From Actinomycetes bacterium (GTDB lineage: Bacteria > Actinomycetota > Acidimicrobiia > Acidimicrobiales > Bog-793), in NCBI GenBank assembly GCA_021786195.1, contig JAJYNS010000026.1, forward strand, positions 1 to 39,893: a stretch of DNA of 39,893 bases, given 5' to 3'. Below are positions 15,454-23,240 of the stretch, one piece after another; the first letter of the stretch is position 1, and every line of letters starts with the position of its first letter. Both the position numbers and the translations under genes were made by a program. The notes beneath the pieces are model-generated. The model was not told the DNA's origin. It searched no databases and saw nothing but the letters and a program-made list of their open reading frames with translations.

Positions 15454-16650
15454 GTGGACTTTCGTCGGATCGTCGGCCTGCCGCCGTATGTCTTCGCCCA
15501 GATCGACTCGTTGAAGCTCGAAGCGCGCCGGGCCGGAGACGACGTGATCGACCTCGGCTTCGGCAATCCCGACATCCCCTCGCCCGACGTCGCGGTGGAC
15601 AAGCTCGTCGAGGCGGCGCGCAACCCGCGCAACCATCGGTACTCCGCGTCCCGGGGCATCCCGAAGCTTCGCCAGGCGATCTCGGACCTCTACCTCCGGC
15701 GCTTCGGCGTCACGCTCGACCCCGAGCGGCAGGTCGTCACGACGATCGGCGCCAAGGAGGGCCTCTCGCACCTGATGTGGGTGCTCGTCGGCCCCGGGGA
15801 CACCGCGCTCGTGCCCTCGCCCTCCTATCCGATCCACATCTACGCCCCGCTCTTCGCCGGTGCCGACGTACGACAGGTGCGCCTCGAGGGGCTCGGCGGC
15901 GACGAGGTCGGCGCCGGCGAGGCCTTCTTCGCCAACCTCGTCGAGGCCTGGGAGTCTGCGTGGCCGAAGCCCCGGGTCGTCATCTTCTCCTTCCCGCACA
16001 ACCCGACGACGGCCTGCATCGACCTCGCCACGATGACCCGGCTCGTCGAGTTCGCCCACGACCACGACGTGATGCTCGTCCACGACTTCGCCTACTCCGA
16101 CACGGCCTTCGACGGCTACGTCCCGCCGTCGATCCTGCAGGTGCCCGGCGCCGACGCGGTGGCGGTCGAGCTGTACACCCTCACCAAGTCCTTCTCGATG
16201 GCCGGTTGGCGAGTTGCCTTCCTCGTCGGCAACCCAGACGTCGTCGCGGCGCTGACGAAGCTGAAGAGCTACCTCGACTACGGGACCTTCCAGCCGATCC
16301 AGATCGCCTCGATCGTCGCGATGAACGAGGCGCCGGACTACCCGAAGGTCGTCAACGAGATCTACCAGCACCGCAGGGACGCCTTGTGCGACGGGCTCGC
16401 CCGCATCGGCTGGGAGGTGGCCCGCCCGAAGGGGACGATGTTCGTCTGGGCCCCGATCCCGCCCGCCTACCGGGAGATGGGCTCGCTCGAGTTCGCGAAG
16501 CTGCTCGTGGCCGAAGGGAAGGTCGCGACCTCGCCAGGCGTCGGGTTCGGGCCGGGGGGCGACGGCTTCGTGCGCTTCGCCCTGATCGAGAACGAGCAGC
16601 GGATCGCCCAGGCGGTGAGGACGATGCGCCGAGCGCTCACCAAGCTCTGA
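15454..16650 (+). CDS. Class I/II PLP aminotransferase, AlaC-like
   Basis: A 398-residue fold-type I aminotransferase. The Schiff-base lysine is in LYTLTKSFSMAGWRVAF; other landmarks are LPPYVFAQIDSLKLEARRAG, IDLGFGNPDIP, PSPSYPIH, FPHNPTTAC and the C-terminal FVRFAL (Arg for the substrate carboxylate). These match the AlaC/YfdZ group, which makes alanine from pyruvate and glutamate; substrate is by similarity only. GTG 15454 gives the usual N-terminus; GTG 15415, touching the preceding stop, is an alternative adding 13 residues. It converges on the next gene with 15 bp between. Confidence 0.88.
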   Translation: MDFRRIVGLPPYVFAQIDSLKLEARRAGDDVIDLGFGNPDIPSPDVAVDKLVEAARNPRNHRYSASRGIPKLRQAISDLYLRRFGVTLDPERQVVTTIGAKEGLSHLMWVLVGPGDTALVPSPSYPIHIYAPLFAGADVRQVRLEGLGGDEVGAGEAFFANLVEAWESAWPKPRVVIFSFPHNPTTACIDLATMTRLVEFAHDHDVMLVHDFAYSDTAFDGYVPPSILQVPGADAVAVELYTLTKSFSMAGWRVAFLVGNPDVVAALTKLKSYLDYGTFQPIQIASIVAMNEAPDYPKVVNEIYQHRRDALCDGLARIGWEVARPKGTMFVWAPIPPAYREMGSLEFAKLLVAEGKVATSPGVGFGPGGDGFVRFALIENEQRIAQAVRTMRRALTKL

Positions 16651-16665
16651 ACCCGGCGCCGGGCC

Positions 16666-17232
16666 TCAGCGCCCGGCTGGCGCGGTGGGCCGGCGGCCGG
16701 GGGCCGGCGGCGCGGCCCCGAGCGCAGCGCGGCCCCGCTCGGGGTACTCGTCGAGCCCCCAGCGCTCGAGCGCCACAGGGTCGACGTGGGCGAGCATCAC
16801 CTCCTCGCCCTCGACCGCCTCGTCGAGCGCGACCGCGAGGCGGCGGGCAAGGGCGATCAGGGCGGCGATGTCGCCGGGGGCGAGGAGGAAGAAGTCGCGG
16901 TGGCCCTCGCTGTCGAAGCTCGCTGCCGTCCTGCTCGACAGCGAGATGACGCGCACCGCGTGGAAGCGGCCGCCCTGGTCGGAGGGGACGAGGGTGTCGA
17001 TGGCGGGCCACTCCCTCGCCCTGGCGAGGTGCTCCTCGAACGTCTCGAGCTGCCGCTCGACCGAGGGGATCGGGCTGCGGAGCCGGGCGACCTCGGCTCG
17101 CAGACGGTCGAGCTCCTCGAACAGCGCCTTGGCATCGGACGGGGAGAGCGCCGGCGCCTCCGGGAGCTCCCCGGGCGGGCTCCGGCCGTCGAGCTCCTCC
17201 TGTCCGCTCGGTACGAGATCTTCCTTCTCCAC
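16666..17232 (-). CDS. Hypothetical protein with coiled coil
   Basis: 188 residues from GTG 17232, family not recognised. Residues 30-70 form an amphipathic heptad-type helix (ELDRLRAEVARLRS, then VERQLETFEEHLARARE). The centre has a beta-rich domain, including FHAVRVISLSSRTAASFDSEGHRDFFLL, followed by helices and a Pro/Ala-rich tail. No signal peptide, membrane segment or catalytic motif is visible. It is divergent from nrdJ across a 302-bp regulatory region and convergent with the aminotransferase. Good codon bias and a coherent product make a real gene likely. Confidence 0.6.
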   Translation of the reverse strand: MEKEDLVPSGQEELDGRSPPGELPEAPALSPSDAKALFEELDRLRAEVARLRSPIPSVERQLETFEEHLARAREWPAIDTLVPSDQGGRFHAVRVISLSSRTAASFDSEGHRDFFLLAPGDIAALIALARRLAVALDEAVEGEEVMLAHVDPVALERWGLDEYPERGRAALGAAPPAPGRRPTAPAGR

Positions 17233-17360
17233 GCCCTCTCGACCCTCCCCTGCCCGCTCCCACGCGCTGCCCGGGCCGACCCGGCTGTTGCTGCCGGCCT
17301 CCGGTCGGCTAACGGCCGCCGGGGCCCTCGCCTTCAGCGCCCACCGTCACGCGAACTTCA

Positions 17361-17389
17361 TTGACATCGCTAAACTGCAGTGCTGTAAT
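17361..17389 (+). promoter_or_regulatory. Near-consensus sigma70-type promoter of nrdJ
   Basis: TTGACA (17361-17366), a 17-bp spacer, then TGTAAT (17384-17389), 11 of 12 consensus bases. It lies in an AT-richer island between divergent genes. Transcription would start near 17396, leaving a leader of about 140 bases before the nrdJ ATG. Confidence 0.75.
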
Positions 17390-17390
17390 T

Positions 17391-17439
17391 ACCTCTGCAT
17401 CTGGTAGCCCCTCTCCCAAGCACCACTAGATGTAGTGGT
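17391..17439 (+). promoter_or_regulatory. Tandem NrdR boxes
   Basis: ACCACTAGATGTAGTGGT (17422-17439) is an interrupted palindrome resembling the NrdR box. A weaker copy, ACCTCTGCATCTGGTAGC (17391-17408), agrees at 11 of 18 positions and lies 31 bp upstream, the spacing of about three helical turns known for NrdR box pairs. They overlap the expected transcription start and early leader, so NrdR would repress nrdJ when dATP is plentiful. Confidence 0.7.
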
Positions 17440-17534
17440 CAGTGGGTGCCGAAGGCCGTCGTGCCCGCGGGAGGGGGCGCGGGTCCCTGAGCAGTCCTCA
17501 GGGTCCTGGTGCTCGAGCAGCCGAGGAGGCGGGC

Positions 17535-20351
17535 ATGGCGATCGCGGGTGAGCGTGTGGACATCGGGATCCGGCGGCACTTCACCGACGGCCGGACCCAT
17601 CCCTACGACATGGTCGACTGGGAGCGGCGAGACGCGCGCATCAGCGACTACCGGACCGGCGCCGTCGCGTTCGAGCAGCTCGGGGTCGAGGTCCCGGTGA
17701 CCTGGAGCATGAACGCGACGAACATCCTCGCCCAGAAGTACTTCCGCGGGACGCTCGGGACACCAGAGCGGGAGACCTCTCTGCGCCAGGTTGTCGACCG
17801 GGTGGTCGACACGATCACGGCCTGGGGGGTGAAGGACGGCTATTTCGCCGACGGGGCCGAGGCGGCCGCCTTCAGCGACGAGCTGAAGCATCTGGTCGTG
17901 GCGCAGAAGGCTGCGTTCAACTCGCCCGTCTGGTTCAACATCGGGGTGCCGGGGGTGCCGGCCCAGGCATCCGCCTGCTTCATCCTCGCGGTCGAGGACC
18001 AGATGGACGCCATCCTCAACTGGTACGTCGAGGAAGGCACGATATTCAAGGGCGGTTCGGGCTCGGGCATCAACCTGTCGAAGATCCGCTCCTCGAGGGA
18101 GCCTCTGCGCGGCGGCGGGACGGCATCGGGCCCCGTGAGCTTCATGCGCGGCGCCGACGCCTCGGCAGGGACCATCAAGAGCGGCGGGAAGACCCGGCGA
18201 GCGGCCAAGATGGTCATCCTCGACGTCGACCACCCCGACGTGCGCGAGTTCATCTGGTGCAAGGCGAAGGAGGAGCGCAAGGCGCGCGCCCTCGAGGCGG
18301 CCGGCTTCGACATGGACCTCGACGGCGCCGACAGCCACTCGATCCAGTACCAGAACGCGAACAACTCGGTCCGTGTCTCGGACGAGTTCATGCAGGCGGT
18401 GCTCGAGGACAAGCCATGGCAGCTGATCGCCCGCACGACGGGCGAGGTGCTCGAGACGGTGCGCGCCCGCGAGCTGTTCCACGAGATCGCCGAGGCGGCG
18501 TGGGAGTGCGCGGACCCGGGCCTGCAGTTCGACACCACGATAAATCGCTGGCACACAGCGCCAAATGCTGGCCGGATCAGTGCAAGCAATCCCTGCAGCG
18601 AGTACGTCCACCTCGACAACAGCGCCTGTAATCTCGCCAGCTTGAACCTCCTCGCCTTCCTCGGAGAGGACGGGGCCTTCGACGTCGAGTCGTTCGAGTC
18701 GGCGGTTGAGGTCGTCTTCACCGCCCAGGAGATCCTCGTCGGGAACGCCGACTATCCGACCGAGAAGATCGCCGAGACGACCCGGCGCTTCCGCGAGCTC
18801 GGCCTCGGCTATGCGAACCTCGGCGCGATGCTGATGGCTCTCGGCCTTCCCTACGACTCGGACGAGGCTCGCGCCGTGACGTCGGCCGTGACGGCGCTCA
18901 TGACCGGCCATGCCTACTCGACGTCTGCGCGCATCGCCTCGCGCATGGGTCCCTTCGCCGGCTTCCACGAGAACGCCGAGCCGATGCTCCGGGTGCTGAG
19001 GATGCACCGCGACAAGCTCTCAAGCGTCGACGAGCGCCTCGTGCCCGCAGAGCTCATGTCGGCGGCTAGGCGCGCCTGGGACGACGCGGTCGGGCTCGCC
19101 GAGCGCTGGGGCGTGCGGAACTCCCAGGCGACCGTCCTCGCGCCGACCGGGACGATCAGCTTCCTCATGGACTGCGACACGACGGGGATCGAGCCGGACC
19201 TGAGCCTCGTGAAGACGAAGAAGCTCGTGGGTGGCGGCACGATGTCGATCGTCAACCAGACCGTGCCTCGCGCGCTGCGCCGGCTGGGCTATTCGCCGGA
19301 GGAGGTCGACGAGATCGTCGCGTACGTCGACGAGCACAAGTCGATCCTCGGCGCGCCGCGCCTCAAGGCGGAGCACCTTCCCGTCTTTGCCTGCTCGATG
19401 GGTGACAACGTCATCCACTACTCGGGTCACGTGAGGATGATGGCGGCAGCGCAGCCCTTCATCAGCGGCGCCATCTCCAAGACGGTGAACATGCCCGAGG
19501 ACGTGTCGGTCGAGGACGTCGAGCAGCTGCACATCGACGCCTGGCGCATGGGCCTGAAGGCGGTGGCCATCTACAGGGACAACTGCAAGGTGGGGCAGCC
19601 GCTCTCGACTACCAGGAGGTCGGGCACGGCCGCCCCCGGGCCGGACGGTGCGACGGCCGTCGACCCCGCCTATCTCGAGAGCCTGCACGCTCGCATCGCC
19701 GAGCTCGAGGAGGCGCTCGCCGATCGCGAGCTGGTGCCGCCGCCCTCGACGAGGACGCGCCTGCCTCGCCGGCGGCGGTCCAACACCTTCGCGTTCCGCG
19801 TGGCTGACTGCGAGGGCTACGTCACGGTCGGCGAGTACGAGGACGGCCGCCCCGGCGAGCTGTTCGTGAAGGTGTCCAAGCAGGGATCGACGCTGTCGGG
19901 CGTGATGGACGCGTTCGCGATCGCCGTCAGCCTCGGCCTCCAGCACGGCGTCCCGCTGTCGACCTTCGTGCGCAAGTACACCAACATGCGCTTCGAGCCG
20001 GCGGGCATCACCGACGACCCGGAGCTGCGGCTCGCCTCGAGCCTGGTGGACTACATCTTCCGGCGCCTCGCGCTCGACTACCTCTCCCTCGACGAGAGGA
20101 TCGAGCTCGGTGTGCTCACCACCGGGGAGAGGTCCCAGCCCACGCTGCCCGGGCTGGAGGACGTGGTCGAGCTGAGCCAGGCCTTGCGCAGCGAGCGGGA
20201 GCGCTTCGGCGAGGGCGGCGACGCGCTGGCACCGGCGCCGCTCGTAGAGAACCGGGACGCGCCGTACTGCTACGCCTGCGGCAACGCCATGCAGCGGGCA
20301 GGATCCTGCTACGTCTGCCCGAGCTGCGGCGCGACCAGCGGCTGCTCTTGA
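17535..20351 (+). CDS. nrdJ: Adenosylcobalamin-dependent (class II) ribonucleotide reductase
   Basis: A 938-residue class II reductase making deoxyribonucleotides without oxygen dependence. Landmarks are AFNSPVWFNIGVPG, GSGSGINLSKIRS, NSVRVSDEFM, the catalytic N-P-C-S-E followed by NSACNLASLNLL, and ATVLAPTGTISFLMDCDT. Residues about 780-880 form a TSCPD-type domain (GYVTVGEYEDGRPGELFVKV), and the C-terminus is a four-Cys zinc-ribbon-like end (CYACGNAM, CYVCPSCG) supplying the redox thiols. ATG 17535 has GGAGG six bases upstream; the frame opens at 17442 but that part is low-complexity. Around the N-P-C-S-E site the codons suddenly become AT-rich (18540-18645), unlike the rest of the gene. 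Confidence 0.96.
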   Translation: MAIAGERVDIGIRRHFTDGRTHPYDMVDWERRDARISDYRTGAVAFEQLGVEVPVTWSMNATNILAQKYFRGTLGTPERETSLRQVVDRVVDTITAWGVKDGYFADGAEAAAFSDELKHLVVAQKAAFNSPVWFNIGVPGVPAQASACFILAVEDQMDAILNWYVEEGTIFKGGSGSGINLSKIRSSREPLRGGGTASGPVSFMRGADASAGTIKSGGKTRRAAKMVILDVDHPDVREFIWCKAKEERKARALEAAGFDMDLDGADSHSIQYQNANNSVRVSDEFMQAVLEDKPWQLIARTTGEVLETVRARELFHEIAEAAWECADPGLQFDTTINRWHTAPNAGRISASNPCSEYVHLDNSACNLASLNLLAFLGEDGAFDVESFESAVEVVFTAQEILVGNADYPTEKIAETTRRFRELGLGYANLGAMLMALGLPYDSDEARAVTSAVTALMTGHAYSTSARIASRMGPFAGFHENAEPMLRVLRMHRDKLSSVDERLVPAELMSAARRAWDDAVGLAERWGVRNSQATVLAPTGTISFLMDCDTTGIEPDLSLVKTKKLVGGGTMSIVNQTVPRALRRLGYSPEEVDEIVAYVDEHKSILGAPRLKAEHLPVFACSMGDNVIHYSGHVRMMAAAQPFISGAISKTVNMPEDVSVEDVEQLHIDAWRMGLKAVAIYRDNCKVGQPLSTTRRSGTAAPGPDGATAVDPAYLESLHARIAELEEALADRELVPPPSTRTRLPRRRRSNTFAFRVADCEGYVTVGEYEDGRPGELFVKVSKQGSTLSGVMDAFAIAVSLGLQHGVPLSTFVRKYTNMRFEPAGITDDPELRLASSLVDYIFRRLALDYLSLDERIELGVLTTGERSQPTLPGLEDVVELSQALRSERERFGEGGDALAPAPLVENRDAPYCYACGNAMQRAGSCYVCPSCGATSGCS

Positions 20352-20359
20352 GGTAGGGT

Positions 20360-20379
20360 CGCCCGTCCTGAGGCGGGCG
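20360..20379 (+). terminator. Possible nrdJ terminator hairpin
   Basis: A 6-bp stem, CGCCCG and CGGGCG, with an 8-base loop, starts nine bases after the nrdJ stop. It is followed by further G+C-rich repeats, not a T-tract. Confidence 0.35.
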
Positions 20380-20486
20380 GCGGCGAGGAGCGGCGCCGGT
20401 CGCCCGCCCCGGCGGGGGCCCGCCCGGTCGACCTCGGTTGCCGCCGCAGTACCATCGCCCGTGGAGCCACGATCCCTGGAGCGAGC

Positions 20487-21815
20487 ATGACGATCCCCGA
20501 CCACGAGCGGAGCACGGCAGGACAGGCGGGCTCGACGGTTGCGGCGGGCTCGGCGCGCGGCGCGGGGCCGGCGGGGGGCTGGGCGGCCGCAGGGGCGAAG
20601 ACGGCGAGGGCGCTCCTCCTCGAGAGCATCCACCCCGACGCCGAGGCCGTCTTGTCGGGGGCCGGCTTCGAGGTCGTGACGGAGCGGGGCGCGCTCGACG
20701 AGGACCGTCTCAGCGAGAGGATCGGCGAGTTCGACCTGCTCGGGATCAGGTCGCGCACCCACGTGACCGAGCGTGTGCTCGCGGCGGCACCGGGCCTGCT
20801 CGCGCTCGGCGTGTTCGGCATCGGGACCAACCAGGTCGACCTCTCGGCGGCGACCCGCAGGGGCGTGGCCGTGTTCAACGCGCCCTTCTCGAACACCCGC
20901 AGCGTGGTCGAGCTCGTCGTCGCCGAGATGATCGCCCTGACTCGGCGCCTCACTGACAAGAACGGCGCGATGCACGCCGGTGTCTGGGACAAGTCGGCGG
21001 CGGGGAGCCACGAGGTGCGGGGCCGGCGCCTCGGGATCGTCGGCTACGGGAACATCGGCAGCCAGCTGTCGGTCGTCGCGGAGAGCCTTGGGATGAGCGT
21101 GTTCTTCTACGACACCGCCGACAAGCTCGCGCTCGGCAACGCCCGTGCCTGCGGGACGCTCGAGGAGCTGCTCGCGTCGGTGGACGTCGTCACGCTGCAC
21201 GTCGACGGCCGACCGACCAACCGCGGCCTGTTCGGCGAGCGGGAGTTCTCGCTCATGCGTCCGGGTGCGATCTTCCTCAACCTGAGCCGCGGCTTCGTGG
21301 TCGACCACGCCGCGCTTCGCGCGCATCTCGAGTCCGGCCATCTCGCCGGCGCGGCGATCGACGTCTTCCCCCACGAGCCGACCTCGGCCGGCGAGCCGTT
21401 CGTCTCCGAGCTGCAGGGTCTCCCGAACGTGATCCTCACACCGCACGTCGGCGGCTCCACGGAGGAGGCGCAGCAGGACATCGGGAACTTCGTCGCCGGC
21501 AAGCTGAGCCGCTACGTCCTCGACGGGGCGACGGCGATGAGCGTCAACCTGCCGCCGCTCGACCTGCAGGAGCCGACCGGGCGCTGGCGGCTGCTCTACG
21601 TCCACCACAACGTCCCCGGTGTGCTCGCCGACGTCAACTCGCTCGTGGCAGGCCACGGCCTGAACGTGGAGGGCGAGCTGCTCGGGACCCGTGGCGAGGT
21701 CGGCTACGTGATGACGGACATCACCTCCGACCCTCCCGCCGACCTGATCCAGGCGCTCCAGGCGCTCGAGGCAACCATCCGCCTGCGGGTGGTGCCGCTC
21801 CCCTCCGGCACCTGA
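20487..21815 (+). CDS. serA: D-3-phosphoglycerate dehydrogenase
   Basis: A 442-residue enzyme for the first step of serine synthesis, oxidising 3-phosphoglycerate with NAD. It is of the E. coli SerA type: LGIRSRTHVTE, GVFGIGTNQVDL, the Rossmann motif LGIVGYGNIGSQL, the catalytic Arg/Glu/His segments (NLSRGFVVD, IDVFPHEPTSAGEPF, TPHVGGSTEEAQ) and a C-terminal ACT domain (VHHNVPGVLADVNSLV) that in relatives binds serine for feedback inhibition. The first 35 residues are an Ala/Gly-rich extension. ATG 20487 has GGAG seven bases upstream. Its product feeds the serine/phosphoserine used by CysM. Confidence 0.93.
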   Translation: MTIPDHERSTAGQAGSTVAAGSARGAGPAGGWAAAGAKTARALLLESIHPDAEAVLSGAGFEVVTERGALDEDRLSERIGEFDLLGIRSRTHVTERVLAAAPGLLALGVFGIGTNQVDLSAATRRGVAVFNAPFSNTRSVVELVVAEMIALTRRLTDKNGAMHAGVWDKSAAGSHEVRGRRLGIVGYGNIGSQLSVVAESLGMSVFFYDTADKLALGNARACGTLEELLASVDVVTLHVDGRPTNRGLFGEREFSLMRPGAIFLNLSRGFVVDHAALRAHLESGHLAGAAIDVFPHEPTSAGEPFVSELQGLPNVILTPHVGGSTEEAQQDIGNFVAGKLSRYVLDGATAMSVNLPPLDLQEPTGRWRLLYVHHNVPGVLADVNSLVAGHGLNVEGELLGTRGEVGYVMTDITSDPPADLIQALQALEATIRLRVVPLPSGT

Positions 21816-21872
21816 GCCCCGGGCGCCCGAGGCCGGGCGGCTGCGGCGCCGCAGTGACCTTCGACCCTACTG

Positions 21873-23207
21873 GTGGTGCCTTCGGCGCAGGACGCTGTCC
21901 AAGTGGTACCTGGGCGGAGCATCCTCTCCGCGCTGGCCGGCGCGCTGGCACTCTCGGGCGCTGCGGCGTGCGGCAACGTGACGACGAGCGTGTCGCACCG
22001 CGGCAACACCGCAGGTGTCTACGGGGACCGGATCGTGGTCGGGGCGCTCGTGTCCGAGACGGGGCCGCTCCCGGCCGACTTCGCCCCGGTGCTCGCCGGG
22101 GCGAGGGCGTACCTCGACACCGTCAACGCCTCCGGCGGCGTCGACGGCCGTCGGATCGACCTCGAGTACGTGCTCGACGACCAGTCGAGCCCGGCGGTCG
22201 ACGCGAGCCAGGCGCGCACCCTCGTCGAGGAGGACCACGTCTTCGCCGTCGTCGCGGTGGCGACCCCGTCCTTCACGGGTGGGAGCTACCTCGCCGCCAA
22301 CAACGTGCCGAGCTTCGGCCTGGCGGTGAACGCCCAGTGGATGGACGGCCCGAGCCTGTTCGGCAACAACGGCTCCTACATCGGCTTCTCGTCACCGCGT
22401 CTGCAGCCGGTGTTCCTCGCAGAGCAGCTCCACGTGCGTGCTGCGGCCATCCTCGCCTACAACGTCGCCCAGTCGAGCGCCGGCTGCACGGGGGTGGCGA
22501 CGGCGTTCCGCCGGTACAAGGTGCCCATCGCCTACGAGGACCTCTCGATCCCCGCGCCCGCGACCGACCTCCACGCCGACGTGACACGCATGAAGCGCGC
22601 CGGGGTCGACATGGTCGTGTCCTGCATGGACCTCGGCGGCAACCTGCTGCTGTCCCAGACGATGCAGCAGGAAGGCCTGACCGGGGTGGCGCAGTACTGG
22701 AGCGACGGCTACGACGAGTCGGCGCTCGCCCAGTACGGCGCCGCGATGCAGGGCGTCTACTTCGCCGAGGCCAACGTGCCCTTCGAGGTGAGCAGGCTCT
22801 ACCCCGGCAGGTACCCGGGGATGGACGCCTTTCAGGCGGCGCTCTCCCGCTACGAGCATGGCACCATGCCCTCGGAGGCGGCGCTTGCGGGCTGGACGAG
22901 CGCCAACCTCTTCGTCGACGGGCTGAGGGCGGTCGGGCGGGACGTCACGAGGTCGCGCCTGGTCGCGGCGATCAACAAGATGAGCAGCTTCACCGCCGAC
23001 GGCATCCTCGCTCCTGTCGACTGGCGCTCGGCGCACAGCGGTCCGGGACCGCTGAACTGCGCGGCGTTCGTCCAGGTGCGCGGGAAGAGGTTCGTGCCCG
23101 TCTTCGGCACGCCGCCGAGCGTGTTCCAGTGCATGCCGGTCCCGGCGCCGGCCGGCCCCCCGGTGCGTCCGCTCGTGCCGCTGCCCAAGGGCGTGCCACC
23201 CACCTAG
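21873..23207 (+). CDS. ABC importer substrate-binding lipoprotein, LivK-like
   Basis: A 444-residue periplasmic-binding-type I protein. The N-terminus is a lipoprotein signal: a hydrophobic stretch ILSALAGALALSGAAACG whose A-A-A-C lipobox places Cys-33 at the membrane anchor. The mature part shows IVVGALVSETGPLPADF, the YLDTVNASGGVDGRRI motif of branched-chain amino-acid/amide binding proteins, and the ARTLVEEDHVFAVVAVATP segment. The C-terminus is Pro-rich. Substrate cannot be told from sequence. It heads a four-gene importer operon; the permease starts 33 bp downstream. The start among GTG 21873, 21876 and later GTGs is not certain. Confidence 0.85.
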   Translation: MVPSAQDAVQVVPGRSILSALAGALALSGAAACGNVTTSVSHRGNTAGVYGDRIVVGALVSETGPLPADFAPVLAGARAYLDTVNASGGVDGRRIDLEYVLDDQSSPAVDASQARTLVEEDHVFAVVAVATPSFTGGSYLAANNVPSFGLAVNAQWMDGPSLFGNNGSYIGFSSPRLQPVFLAEQLHVRAAAILAYNVAQSSAGCTGVATAFRRYKVPIAYEDLSIPAPATDLHADVTRMKRAGVDMVVSCMDLGGNLLLSQTMQQEGLTGVAQYWSDGYDESALAQYGAAMQGVYFAEANVPFEVSRLYPGRYPGMDAFQAALSRYEHGTMPSEAALAGWTSANLFVDGLRAVGRDVTRSRLVAAINKMSSFTADGILAPVDWRSAHSGPGPLNCAAFVQVRGKRFVPVFGTPPSVFQCMPVPAPAGPPVRPLVPLPKGVPPT

Positions 23208-23240
23208 CCCGAGAGGACCGGAGGAGGCGCCAGGCCTTCG

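Noticed and set aside
17442-17534. Upstream GTG start adding 31 residues to NrdJ
   Set aside because: The extension is Arg/Gly-rich low-complexity, while ATG 17535 has a strong ribosome site and begins the family homology.
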